Origin: Streptomyces sp. NBC_01237
Lineage (GTDB): Bacteria > Actinomycetota > Actinomycetes > Streptomycetales > Streptomycetaceae
DNA length: 64,000 nucleotides
Assembly (NCBI RefSeq): GCF_035917275.1
Contig: NZ_CP108508.1
Location: 4,650,001 to 4,714,000, forward strand
Direction of reading: 5' to 3'
The notes beneath the pieces are model-generated. The model was not told where the DNA came from. It worked only from the letters and a program-made list of their open reading frames with translations, and searched no databases. Below, piece after piece: positions 16,325-24,459 of the stretch (within the stretch, counting starts at the first letter, position 1; every line of letters starts with the position of its first letter). Both the position numbers and the translations under genes were made by a program.

Positions 16325-16837
16325 TCAGAGCGCGCGGAAGAAGGCCGTCAGCTGGGCCGCGCACTCCTCCTCCAGGACGCCGGGGATGACCTCCGGGCGG
16401 TGGTTGAGGCGGTGGTCGCGTACGACGTCCCAGAGGGAGCCGGCCGCGCCCGCCTTCTCGTCGCGGGCTCCGTAGACGACCCGGGCCACGCGGGACTGGA
16501 CCAGGGCGCCCGCGCACATGGTGCAGGGCTCCAGGGTGACCACCAGGGTGCAGCCGGTCAGGCGCCACTCGCCCAGCGCGGTGGCCGCTCGGCGCAGGGC
16601 CAGGATCTCCGCGTGCGCGGTCGGGTCGCCGGTGGCCTCGCGCTCGTTGTGGGCGAGCGCGAGCGGCGTTCCGTCCGGGCCGAGTACGACGGCGCCGACC
16701 GGCACATCGCCGGACGACGCCGCCTGCGCCGCCTCGGCCAGGGCGCGGCGCATCGGGGCCCGCCACGGATCCCGTACGGGGTCCCGTACGGAAGCGGCGG
16801 CGGGTGTGGTTGAAGGTTTCGGAGGTCGGGCGGTCAC
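16325..16837 (-). CDS. tadA: tRNA-specific adenosine deaminase TadA
   Basis: 170 residues. The zinc site is HAEI (His plus catalytic Glu) and PCTMC (two Cys), as in TadA, which converts A34 to inosine in tRNA-Arg(ACG). The substrate-loop segment VARVVYGARDEKAGAAGS is typical. The N-terminal 25 residues are a disordered Pro/Ala extension. GTG 16837 is used, 10 bp after the stop of the upstream gene, indicating an operon with the TadA-associated protein. Confidence 0.93.
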   Translation of the reverse strand: MTARPPKPSTTPAAASVRDPVRDPWRAPMRRALAEAAQAASSGDVPVGAVVLGPDGTPLALAHNEREATGDPTAHAEILALRRAATALGEWRLTGCTLVVTLEPCTMCAGALVQSRVARVVYGARDEKAGAAGSLWDVVRDHRLNHRPEVIPGVLEEECAAQLTAFFRAL

Positions 16838-16846
16838 CCGCGGACC

Positions 16847-17425
16847 CTAACGGACGGTCTCCAGGACCTCGGCCGCTCCCAGCGCGTCCGCGATCTCCAC
16901 CAGTGCGTCGTTCCGCAACGTCAGCAGCTCCTTCTCGGACATGCCGAGGTCGGTGAGGACCCCGAACTCTCCGATCGGCCCCGCCGGTACGGCATCGGGG
17001 TCGTCGTCCGGGTCGATGGTGTCGATGGATTCGGCTGCGGGAGCGGACCGCCCGCTCCCGATGGTCACGCTCGGCTCGTCGTCCTCCGTATCGTCGAGGT
17101 CGACAAGCTCCTCCAGCGCGGCGATCTCTTCCTCGGCCCCCGGTTCGCGGCCGAGCAGTTCGTCGGTGAGCAGGATCTCCCCGTACGAGGAGCGGGCGGC
17201 GGCGGACGCGTTCGAGACGTAGATACGCGGGTCCTCCTCACCGTCCACCCGGATGACGCCGAACCAGGCGTCCTCCTGCTCGATGAAGACCAGGACCGTG
17301 TCCTCGTCCACCGAGGCTTCCCGGGCCAGATCCATCAGATCGGACAGGGTCTCCACATCGTCCAGCTCCGTGTCGCTCGCTTCCCACCCGTCTTCGGTGC
17401 GCGCGAGCAGTGCGGCGAAGTACAC
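16847..17425 (-). CDS. tRNA adenosine deaminase-associated protein
   Basis: 192 residues from GTG 17425, which has GGGAGAG 5 nt upstream; ATG 17446 is an alternative that would overlap the upstream frame by 4 bp. The sequence starts YFAALLARTEDGWEASD and continues LMDLAREASVDEDTVLVFIE, with an acidic middle and an EKELLTLRNDALVEIADALG C-terminus. It is a conserved actinobacterial protein named for its position before tadA; no activity is established. It probably shares the tadA transcript. Confidence 0.85.
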   Translation of the reverse strand: MYFAALLARTEDGWEASDTELDDVETLSDLMDLAREASVDEDTVLVFIEQEDAWFGVIRVDGEEDPRIYVSNASAAARSSYGEILLTDELLGREPGAEEEIAALEELVDLDDTEDDEPSVTIGSGRSAPAAESIDTIDPDDDPDAVPAGPIGEFGVLTDLGMSEKELLTLRNDALVEIADALGAAEVLETVR

Positions 17426-17442
17426 CGTGACTCTCCCACTGG

Positions 17443-17649
17443 TCATAGGCGAATCGGTCCGGCGGGAGGGCAGACGGTGAATCCGGCTGCTCTGTGCCCC
17501 GCCCAATCGGCATCGTGGCAGAAACAAGCGCCGCGCGAGACCTCTTCCGGCGTTGCGTCGGCCATCAGTTCCCGTAGTGCCTGCTCGGCGGTGGTTCTGA
17601 CGTGGGAGTTCCGGCGCGGCGAGCGCCACCCGTTCGCCGCGACCGTCAC
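17443..17649 (-). CDS. Possible 68-residue coupled gene
   Basis: Starts GTG 17649 inside the stop region of the upstream gene (GTGA overlap) and ends at 17443 overlapping an ATG of the next frame (ATGA). It encodes a residue mix unlike a shadow frame, with ALRELMADATPEEVSRG and three Cys near CFCHDADWAGH. Third-position GC is about 73 percent, lower than its neighbours. I do not recognise the family. It could also be chance. Confidence 0.42.
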   Translation of the reverse strand: MTVAANGWRSPRRNSHVRTTAEQALRELMADATPEEVSRGACFCHDADWAGHRAAGFTVCPPAGPIRL

Positions 17650-18134
17650 CAGCGGAAGGTGCGCATCCGCATCTGTTGGCGCATACGGGCCGCACGCGCC
17701 CGGCGCGGCTGGACCCGGTCGCGCAGCTGCTTGGCCTCGTGGAGCTCGCGGAGGAAGTGGGCGCGTCGTCTGCGCCGGTCCGCGTCACTCTCCTGCGCGT
17801 CGCGCACGTCCTGCGCCGCGTCCTGCGCCTCGCGCGCGTCGCGCGCCCGGGGTGCGTCGGCTGCCCCGGATGCCTCGGATACGTCGCGCGCCCGGGGTGC
17901 CGCGGATGCCTCTGGTACGTCGCGTACCCGGCCCGGCCCGGACGTCCCCCGGACCTCGCGGGTTCCGGACGTCCCCCGGACCTCGCGGGTTCCGGACGTC
18001 TCCCGGACCTCGCGGGTTCCGGACGTCTCCCGGACCTCGCGGGTTCCGGACGTCCCCCGGACCTCGCGTGCCCCGGACGTCTCCGGAGCCTCGCCCCAGG
18101 GACGCTCCTGATTCCGCTGCTCCCCGTCCTGCAT
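17646..18134 (-). CDS. Hypothetical protein with 9-residue tandem repeats
   Basis: 162 residues. Residues about 15-65 are five to six copies of TSGTREVRG/E, encoded by near-identical 27-bp DNA units. A charged Asp/Arg/Ala-rich middle follows. The conserved end is basic and helical (HFLRELHEAKQLRDRVQPRR, then ARMRQQMRMRTFRW), suggesting RNA or ribosome contact. I recall the C-terminus as conserved in Streptomyces between tadA and upp; the repeats are probably strain-specific. It is divergent from upp. Confidence 0.65.
   Translation of the reverse strand: MQDGEQRNQERPWGEAPETSGAREVRGTSGTREVRETSGTREVRETSGTREVRGTSGTREVRGTSGPGRVRDVPEASAAPRARDVSEASGAADAPRARDAREAQDAAQDVRDAQESDADRRRRRAHFLRELHEAKQLRDRVQPRRARAARMRQQMRMRTFRW
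17941..18095. repeat. 27-bp in-frame tandem repeat
   Basis: Units at 17941, 17968, 17995, 18022 and 18049, then a partial copy at 18076. The first four differ only by one C/T; the fifth has two further changes. Being a multiple of three, it adds 9 residues per copy to the host protein and can vary in number by slippage. Confidence 0.9.
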
Positions 18135-18236
18135 CGACACACCACCCCAACGCCGGGTCCGTATGCCCCCACCTTCCCTCCGAACAGGTGGTTGATGCCA
18201 GCGCAGAGTGCCGGGAGGCGCGGTTACTGTTGACGC

Positions 18237-18872
18237 ATGCGGATCCATGTCGTCGACCACCCGCTGGTGGCGCACAAACTCACCACGCTGCGCGACAAGC
18301 GCACCGACTCCCCGACCTTCCGGCGGCTCGCCGACGAGCTGGTCACCCTCCTCGCCTACGAGGCCACCAGGGATGTGCGCACCGAGCAGGTCGACATCGA
18401 GACCCCGGTGACGCGGACGACGGGTGTGAAGCTGTCGTACCCGCGGCCCCTGGTCGTGCCGATCCTGCGCGCCGGTCTCGGCATGCTGGACGGCATGGTG
18501 CGGCTGCTGCCGACCGCCGAGGTGGGCTTCCTGGGCATGATCCGCAACGAGGAGACGCTCCAGGCGGAGACGTACGCGACCCGGATGCCGGAGGACCTCT
18601 CGGGCCGGCAGGTCTATGTCCTGGACCCGATGCTGGCCACCGGCGGGACCCTCGTCGCGGCGATCAGGGAACTGATCAAGCGCGGTGCGGACGATGTCAC
18701 CGCGGTCGTGCTCCTCGCGGCGCCCGAGGGCGTCGAGGTGATGGAGCGCGAGCTGGCGGGCACCCCGGTCACCGTGGTCACCGCCTCGGTCGACGAGCGG
18801 CTCAACGACCACGGCTACATCGTGCCGGGGCTGGGAGACGCGGGCGACCGCATGTACGGCACGGCGGGCTAG
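18237..18872 (+). CDS. upp: Uracil phosphoribosyltransferase
   Basis: 211 residues, normal length. It converts uracil and PRPP to UMP in pyrimidine salvage. The PRPP loop is [15 protein letters not shown]; the C-terminal uracil-binding segment is [19 protein letters not shown]. The N-terminus [20 protein letters not shown] matches the family, which fixes the start. It is monocistronic, divergent from the repeat-protein gene and convergent with the LytR_C gene. Confidence 0.97.
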   Translation: MRIHVVDHPLVAHKLTTLRDKRTDSPTFRRLADELVTLLAYEATRDVRTEQVDIETPVTRTTGVKLSYPRPLVVPILRAGLGMLDGMVRLLPTAEVGFLGMIRNEETLQAETYATRMPEDLSGRQVYVLDPMLATGGTLVAAIRELIKRGADDVTAVVLLAAPEGVEVMERELAGTPVTVVTASVDERLNDHGYIVPGLGDAGDRMYGTAG

Positions 18873-18902
18873 CTCTTCGGGCGTGGCGTGGCGTAGCTGG
18901 GA

Positions 18903-18932
18903 CGGGGCGAGGCGGGTGCGGTCACCGCCCCG
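18903..18932. terminator. Weak bidirectional terminator
   Basis: Arms cggggcg (18903-18909) and cgccccg (18926-18932) lie in the gap between the convergent upp and LytR_C genes. Confidence 0.45.
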
Positions 18933-18967
18933 CCGTCGCCGGTCTCTCAGGAGTCGCGGGTGCGGCT

Positions 18968-19588
18968 TCAGCAGGAGGACGGGGCCGGAGCCGGCTTCGA
19001 CAGGGCGGTGAGCGCCGCCGCGGCCGCCTTCGGGGTGCTGAACGCCGTGAACTTCGTCCCCAGGATCAGATCGACGTCCCCCGTCTTTCGGGCGTCGGTC
19101 TTCAGCGCCGTGCCCGGCAGCTGCGTACCGAGTACCGGGAAGGTGCCGTTCGTCGCCGCCGGGGCGCCCAGCAGCATCCCGGCGCCGGGGACCTTCTTGT
19201 CGTACGCCGCCGGGGCGTTGCCCACCTTGCCGATGGTGAAGCCGCGCTTCTTCAGCTCGTCCGCGGCCGCCTTGGCGAGCCCGCTGCGGGGTGTCGCGTT
19301 GTAGACGTTGACCTTGATGCCGGCCGGTTTCGGCAGGACCTTCGCGGGCGCCGACGCCTTCGGGGTCGGGCAGTCGCGCTTGTGGTCGGCGGCGCTCGCC
19401 TTCTTGTCGCCGCCGGTGAAGACGTCGATGAGCTGCAGCGTGCCCCAGCCGGCCAGGCCGAGGGCGACCACGGCGGAGATTCCCGCGAGGACGAGCCTGC
19501 GGCGGTGACGGGGGCGGCGCATCCGTGGGTACGTGTCGCCCGTGATGCGGTACTTTCCGCCCATGCCGGGGGGAGTGAGCATGCTCAT
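18968..19588 (-). CDS. LytR C-terminal-domain membrane protein
   Basis: 206 residues from ATG 19588. An N-terminal cytoplasmic stretch (MGGKYRITGDTYPRMRRPRH) leads to one TM helix (LVLAGISAVVALGLAGWGTL). The extracytoplasmic part holds a LytR_C domain: IKVNVYNATPRSGLAKAAADELKKRG, then TAFSTPKAAAAAL; it ends in two separated Cys (HKRDCPTP and PSSC). LytR_C domains accompany cell-wall glycopolymer ligases or stand alone, with unclear roles. An in-frame ATG at 19582 is equally possible. Confidence 0.85.
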   Translation of the reverse strand: MSMLTPPGMGGKYRITGDTYPRMRRPRHRRRLVLAGISAVVALGLAGWGTLQLIDVFTGGDKKASAADHKRDCPTPKASAPAKVLPKPAGIKVNVYNATPRSGLAKAAADELKKRGFTIGKVGNAPAAYDKKVPGAGMLLGAPAATNGTFPVLGTQLPGTALKTDARKTGDVDLILGTKFTAFSTPKAAAAALTALSKPAPAPSSC

Positions 19589-19704
19589 GGGCGCAGCGTA
19601 GTGCGACCTGGTGATGATGCGTACTAAATGATCAATGGATGGCACCCGCATGCGCACTAAAGCACCCGAAAGGCCGGAATCGGGTCGGGGGTGAGCGGGG
19701 TGGG

Positions 19705-20001
19705 TCAGCCCATTTCCAGGACGCGGGCGTGCAGCACCTGGCGCTGCTGGAGTGCCGCGCGGACCGCGCGGTGCAGCCCGTCCTCCAGATAGAGGTCGCC
19801 CTGCCACTTCACGACGTGCGCGAACAGGTCACCGTAGAACGTGGAGTCCTCGGCGAGGAGGGTTTCCAGGTCCAGTTGGCCCTTGGTGGTCACGAGCTGG
19901 TCCAGACGCACCGGACGCGGCGCGACATCCGCCCACTGTCGGGTGCTTTCCCGGCCGTGGTCGGGGTAAGGCTTCCCATTTCCGATGCGCTTGAAGATCA
20001 C
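19705..20001 (-). CDS. Small conserved actinobacterial protein, DGxHR-like
   Basis: 98 residues: MIFKRIGNGKPYPDHGRES at the start, DVAPRPVRLDQLVTTKGQLD, and LYLEDGLHRAVRAALQQRQV at the end. The last segment resembles the DG(x)HR loop of ParB/sulfiredoxin-fold proteins. I recall relatives carried in databases as VapB-type antitoxins, but no toxin gene adjoins it, so that label is doubtful. It is divergent from the HerA-like gene. Confidence 0.7.
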   Translation of the reverse strand: MIFKRIGNGKPYPDHGRESTRQWADVAPRPVRLDQLVTTKGQLDLETLLAEDSTFYGDLFAHVVKWQGDLYLEDGLHRAVRAALQQRQVLHARVLEMG

Positions 20002-20104
20002 ACGGAAAGCCTACCGGCCAAGGGGCTCCGGGCGCAGCCAGGGAACGCTACTGCGATGCTGGACGGAATGTCATATAGCGCGTGATGTCGGGACAGGGGT
20101 CGCC

Positions 20105-21811
20105 ATGAGTGGGAGCGCGAACACGGCCGAGGGAGCGGACTCCGACGCGGGTACGGGCTCCGAAGCGCGCACGGCCGCCGACGCGGGTACGGGCCCCGGT
20201 CCCGGTGTGGATTCCCTGCCGCAGCCGGCGCGGGACATCGCCGCCGGGTACGCGGTTTCCGGCACCGCCCTCGATCTCGGAGCCCTCCTGTGGGACGGCG
20301 CCTGCCTGCCCGCGGCGCAGATCCGTATCCCGCTGGGCATGCTCAACCGGCACGGACTGGTCGCGGGTGCCACCGGCACCGGGAAGACCAAGACCCTCCA
20401 GCTGATCGCCGAACAGCTCTCCGCCAACGGGGTGCCGGTCTTCCTCGCCGACATCAAGGGCGATGTCTCCGGTATCTCGGCTCCCGGCCTGCCCGGCGAC
20501 AAGGTGGACGAGCGGGCCGGGCAGGTGGGCCAGACCTGGCGGGGCACCGGCTTCCCGAGCGAGTTCTACGCGCTCGGCGGCATCGGGGCCGGCATTCCGC
20601 TGCGGGCGACCGTCACCAGTTTCGGGCCGGTCCTGCTCTCCAAGGTGCTCGGTCTCAACCGGACCCAGGAGCAGTCGCTCGGGCTGATCTTCCACTACGC
20701 GGACACCAAGGGCCTGGAGCTGGTCGACCTCAAGGATCTGCGGTCCGTCGCCGCGTTCCTCGTATCGGACACCGGGAAGGCCGAACTGAAGGGGATCGGC
20801 GGGCTCTCCACGGCCACCGCCGGGGTGATCCTGCGCTCGCTCACCGCCTTCGAGCAGCAGGGCGCGGGCGACTTCTTCGGGGAGCCGGAGTTCGACACGG
20901 CCGACTTCCTGCGCCAGGCACCGGACGGGCGGGGCCTGGTCTCCGTACTGGAACTGGCCGCCGTGCAGGACAAGCCGCAGCTCTTCTCGACCTTCCTGAT
21001 GTGGCTGCTCGCCGATCTCTTCCACGATCTGCCCGAGGTCGGCGATCTCGACCGGCCCAAGCTCGTCTTCTTCTTCGACGAGGCGCATCTGCTCTTCGAC
21101 GACGCGTCGAAGGCGTTCCTGGAGTCGATCACCCGGACCGTGCGGCTGATCCGCTCGAAGGGGATCGGGATCTTCTTCGTCACGCAGTCCCCGCAGGACG
21201 TTCCGGCACCGGTGCTGGGGCAGCTCGGCAGCCGGGTGCAGCATGCGCTGCGCGCGTTCACCCCCGATGACGCGAAGGCGCTGCGGGCGACGGTGAAGAC
21301 CTTTCCGAACTCCCCGTACGACCTGGAGGAGCTGCTCACACAGCTGGGCACCGGCGAGGCCGTGATCACCGTGCTCAGCGAGAAGGGGGCGCCGACGCCG
21401 GTGGCCGCCACCCGGCTGCGGGCGCCGCAGTCGCTGATGGGGCCGGTGGCGGCGGAGGTGCTGGACGCCGCCGTGAAGGGATCGCCGCTGTACGGGCGTT
21501 ACGCCGAGGCCGTGGACCGAGAGTCGGCCTACGAGAAGCTCGCGGCTCGGGAGGCGGGTGGGTCGGAGGAGGACCGGGCGGCTCAGGGGGCCCAGGGGGC
21601 TCAGAAGGCCCAGGAGGTGGCTGACCGGGCGGCGGTGGAGGAGGCCGTGAGGCCGACGCGTACGCCCGCCGAGCACGGCAAGGAGGATGCCTCGCTGGTC
21701 GACCAGGTGGTGGGCAGCGGGATGTTCAAGTCCCTGGCGCGGTCGGTGGGGACCCAGCTGGGGCGGGAGATCTCCCGGTCGCTGTTCGGTACGGCACGTC
21801 GCAGGCGCTAG
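20105..21811 (+). CDS. HerA-like helicase/ATPase (DUF853 family)
   Basis: 568 residues. Walker A is GATGTGKT (88-95) and Walker B is KLVFFFDEAHLLF. The segment FFVTQSPQDVPAPVLGQLG precedes an Arg-containing sensor stretch. These are FtsK/HerA-superfamily hexameric pumps; DUF853 members are widespread, and their substrate (DNA or protein) is not established. Residues 1-40 are a low-complexity lead; the C-terminal 70 residues hold a Gln/Ala spacer and a conserved SMFKSLARSVGTQLGREI-like tail. ATG 20105 follows an AGGGG box. Confidence 0.88.
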   Translation: MSGSANTAEGADSDAGTGSEARTAADAGTGPGPGVDSLPQPARDIAAGYAVSGTALDLGALLWDGACLPAAQIRIPLGMLNRHGLVAGATGTGKTKTLQLIAEQLSANGVPVFLADIKGDVSGISAPGLPGDKVDERAGQVGQTWRGTGFPSEFYALGGIGAGIPLRATVTSFGPVLLSKVLGLNRTQEQSLGLIFHYADTKGLELVDLKDLRSVAAFLVSDTGKAELKGIGGLSTATAGVILRSLTAFEQQGAGDFFGEPEFDTADFLRQAPDGRGLVSVLELAAVQDKPQLFSTFLMWLLADLFHDLPEVGDLDRPKLVFFFDEAHLLFDDASKAFLESITRTVRLIRSKGIGIFFVTQSPQDVPAPVLGQLGSRVQHALRAFTPDDAKALRATVKTFPNSPYDLEELLTQLGTGEAVITVLSEKGAPTPVAATRLRAPQSLMGPVAAEVLDAAVKGSPLYGRYAEAVDRESAYEKLAAREAGGSEEDRAAQGAQGAQKAQEVADRAAVEEAVRPTRTPAEHGKEDASLVDQVVGSGMFKSLARSVGTQLGREISRSLFGTARRRR

Positions 21812-22052
21812 AGGTACGGAGCGGTATGAAGCGGTTCGGGGCGGTCCGTAGGTACGGGGAGCGGTCCGGAGATACGGGGAGCTGTCCGGGGCCGGCCGCC
21901 GCCGTCGGCGAGGGTGGTGGCGTGGACAGGCGGCCGGCGCTGGTGCGCCGGCCGCCCGGGGGTGTACCCGCCTGGGGTGGCCCGCTCAGGGTGTGCGGGC
22001 CCGGGGTGTGCGGGTCGTTCCGGTGTCCGTGCCGCCTACCCGGTGACTCCGT

Positions 22053-23603
22053 CTACTCGGTGACTCCGTGTGCGTGGCCGTCGCGCAGGCCGCCGCCGCT
22101 GCCCGGCCCGCCCGTGGTGGGTGTGGAGGTGACCGGGCGGGTCAGGGAGCTGATGTCGTGGGCGTACGTGCCGACGGCGTTGGCGATCACGTCGATGTTC
22201 GTGTCGAACAGCGCCATGTCGATGTTGTCCAGGTCGTCGCAGGCCGCGTGGTAGCACGGGTCGAACGCGACTCCGGCCTCACCGCCGAACTTCTCCGCCT
22301 GGGCCGGTGTCTTGATCTCCTCGGCGCCCGTGTCCGTACCACCGGAGGGGATGCCGACCTCGATGAACGGCCCGTAGTCGGAGCGCCCGGTGAAGTCCGT
22401 GCCCTCGTGCGGGGTGTTCTTGCGGTCGAGGAAGTCGTTGATGTCGCGCTCCAGTTGGGCGGAGCCCTCCGGACCGGGGCCCTCGCCCACCTTGTCGGAG
22501 TCATCGCCGTCGAAGACGAACTGCGCGCCGTTCGGCGAGGCGATCATGTCGAAGTTGAGGTACAGCGCGACCTGCTTGCGCTGCGCCTCGGTCAGCCCCG
22601 CGACGTACGCCTCCGAGCCCAGGAGGCCGTTCTCCTCGGCCGACCACCAGGCGAACCGGACCTTGTTGGCGACCTTGTTCTTGGACTTCGCCAGTTCCAG
22701 GGCGACTTCGAGCAGACCGGCCGAGCCGGAGCCGTTGTCGTTGATACCGGGGCCCTCGGTGACCGAGTCCAGGTGGGCGCCGAGCATCACGGTCTTCGCC
22801 GCCTTGCCGCCGCGGGTCTCCGCGATGACGTTGCGGGTGGAGCGCTCCTCCTGGAGCTCCCGGATCTCGAAGGCGACCTTCACCTCGCCCTTCGCCAGAT
22901 CGGCGACGAGCTTCTCGCCCTCGGCCTGGGTGAGGCCACCGGTGGGTATCTTGCCGGAAGGGGCGTCTCCGAGGGTGCCGGAGAGAACACCTTCGGTGTT
23001 GTTGTAGATGACCGCGCCGGCCGCGCCCGCCGTAGCGGCCGCCGCCTGCTTCTCGGCGAAGGAACAGCCGCCGCGCTTGATCAGCGCGATCTTCCCGGTG
23101 AACGTCTCCGAGGCGTAGTCGGCCGCCTCGCATCCCGTGGTGTCGTCGACGGGGACCCCGGCGAGCGGCGCCGTGAGGCCGCCCACCTTGGTGGACGGGG
23201 TGTAGGTCATCGCCTTGATGGAGACGTCGCGGGGCGTGGGCGAGACCACGGAGAGCTTCTCGGCGAGCGTCTCGGTGTAGGTGAAGTCGAAGTTCTCGTA
23301 CGAGACCTTGTAGCCGGCCTTCTGGAGCTGGCGGTACACGTACGCGGCGGAGGCGTCGTGGCCCAGCGAACCGGCGGCGCGGTGGCCCTCCGCCGAGTCG
23401 GCTATCGCCTGGAACTGCTGGAGGTGCCGGTACGCGTCCTGCGCGGACGAGCGCTGCACCAGCTTCCGCGACAGCTTGGCGGCCTCCTTCGCGGCGTCGT
23501 GCGAGGACGGGTGGCCTTGGTGCGGGGACGCGGCCATGAGGAGCGGCGTGGCCAGGGCGGTGGCGGCCACAACAGCTATGGCTCTGCGACGTGTTGCGTG
23601 CAC
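22053..23603 (-). CDS. Secreted M28 family aminopeptidase with PA domain
   Basis: 516 residues with a Sec signal (RRRAIAVVAATALATPLLMA). A PA insert domain (about 130-250; two disulfide Cys in GCEAADYA and RGGCSF) precedes the M28 zinc peptidase: HLDSV (zinc His), GINDNGSGSAG (bridging Asp), SAEENGLLGS (catalytic Glu and zinc Glu), NFDMIAS (zinc Asp), and CYHAACDDLDN (last His). All ligands are present. It resembles secreted Streptomyces leucine aminopeptidases and probably releases N-terminal residues from peptides outside the cell. Confidence 0.93.
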   Translation of the reverse strand: MHATRRRAIAVVAATALATPLLMAASPHQGHPSSHDAAKEAAKLSRKLVQRSSAQDAYRHLQQFQAIADSAEGHRAAGSLGHDASAAYVYRQLQKAGYKVSYENFDFTYTETLAEKLSVVSPTPRDVSIKAMTYTPSTKVGGLTAPLAGVPVDDTTGCEAADYASETFTGKIALIKRGGCSFAEKQAAAATAGAAGAVIYNNTEGVLSGTLGDAPSGKIPTGGLTQAEGEKLVADLAKGEVKVAFEIRELQEERSTRNVIAETRGGKAAKTVMLGAHLDSVTEGPGINDNGSGSAGLLEVALELAKSKNKVANKVRFAWWSAEENGLLGSEAYVAGLTEAQRKQVALYLNFDMIASPNGAQFVFDGDDSDKVGEGPGPEGSAQLERDINDFLDRKNTPHEGTDFTGRSDYGPFIEVGIPSGGTDTGAEEIKTPAQAEKFGGEAGVAFDPCYHAACDDLDNIDMALFDTNIDVIANAVGTYAHDISSLTRPVTSTPTTGGPGSGGGLRDGHAHGVTE

Positions 23604-23757
23604 AGGGGTCCTTCCGGCGTGAACGGATGTGCTGGGAAAGCTAGCGAGTGAGGTGAGTTCTGTGAACCGCTGTGGCCGTTTGTGATCAGTTGTTATTCAT
23701 CGAGTGACCGCTCAGGGGTGCCCTTGAAGAGCCTCTCGACGACTGACCGATCCGTGA

Positions 23758-24459
23758 TCACTTCTTCGCCCCCTTCTTCACGCCCTGCTGCGCCCTCGCG
23801 GCAGCGGTTGCGGCCCCCGTCCCCGTCGCCGTGGTCGCGGTCTTTGCCGTCCTGGCAGCCTTGGCTGCCTTGGCCGCCGCTTTCGCCTCCTGTTTGTGCG
23901 CACGCACCTCGGCGAGGGAGTCCGGGCCGGTGATGTCGGCGACCGAGCGGTGCGAGCCCGCTTCGCCGTACGGACCGGCCGCCGCCCGCCAGCCCGTGGG
24001 CCGGACACCGAACTGCTTGCCGAGCAGTGCCAGGAAGATCTGCGCCTTCTGGGTGCCGAAGCCGGGCAGCGCGTTCAGCCGTTCCAGCAGCTCGTCGCCG
24101 GTCTTCGCGTCGGTCCACACCGCGGTCGCCTCACCGCCGTACTCCGCCACGAGGAACTGGCAGAGTTGCTGCACCCGCTTGGCCATGGAGCCGGGATAGC
24201 GGTGCAGGGCCGGTTTGGTGGTGAAGAGTTCGGTGAACGCCTCCGGGTCGTAGGCGGCGATCTCCCCGGCGTCCAGGTCGTCCCCGCCCATGCGTTCCGC
24301 CAGCGTGAACGGGCCCGTGAACGCCCATTCCATCGGTACCTGCTGGTCCAGCAGCATCCCGACGAGGGCGGCCAGCGGGCTGCGCCCGAGCAGCTCGTCC
24401 GCCTCGGGCTGCTGGGCGATCCGCACCGTGATGTCCTTGCCGCTGTCGCTTCGCGTCAT
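23758..24459 (-). CDS. HhH-GPD-type base-excision DNA repair protein
   Basis: 233 residues. Residues 1-160 are the HhH-GPD fold: SPLAALVGMLLDQQVPMEWA near the start and the hairpin LPGFGTQKAQIFLALLGKQF. The usual catalytic Asp region follows. The last 60 residues are an Ala/Lys/Thr-rich basic tail, as in DNA-binding histone-like extensions. It begins 4 bp inside the end of the ABC-F gene and is translationally coupled to it, an association without an obvious functional reason. Confidence 0.88.
   Translation of the reverse strand: MTRSDSGKDITVRIAQQPEADELLGRSPLAALVGMLLDQQVPMEWAFTGPFTLAERMGGDDLDAGEIAAYDPEAFTELFTTKPALHRYPGSMAKRVQQLCQFLVAEYGGEATAVWTDAKTGDELLERLNALPGFGTQKAQIFLALLGKQFGVRPTGWRAAAGPYGEAGSHRSVADITGPDSLAEVRAHKQEAKAAAKAAKAARTAKTATTATGTGAATAAARAQQGVKKGAKK

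Noticed and set aside
19705..20001. VapB antitoxin
   Set aside because: No toxin gene is adjacent and the DGxHR-like end does not resemble an RHH or AbrB antitoxin.
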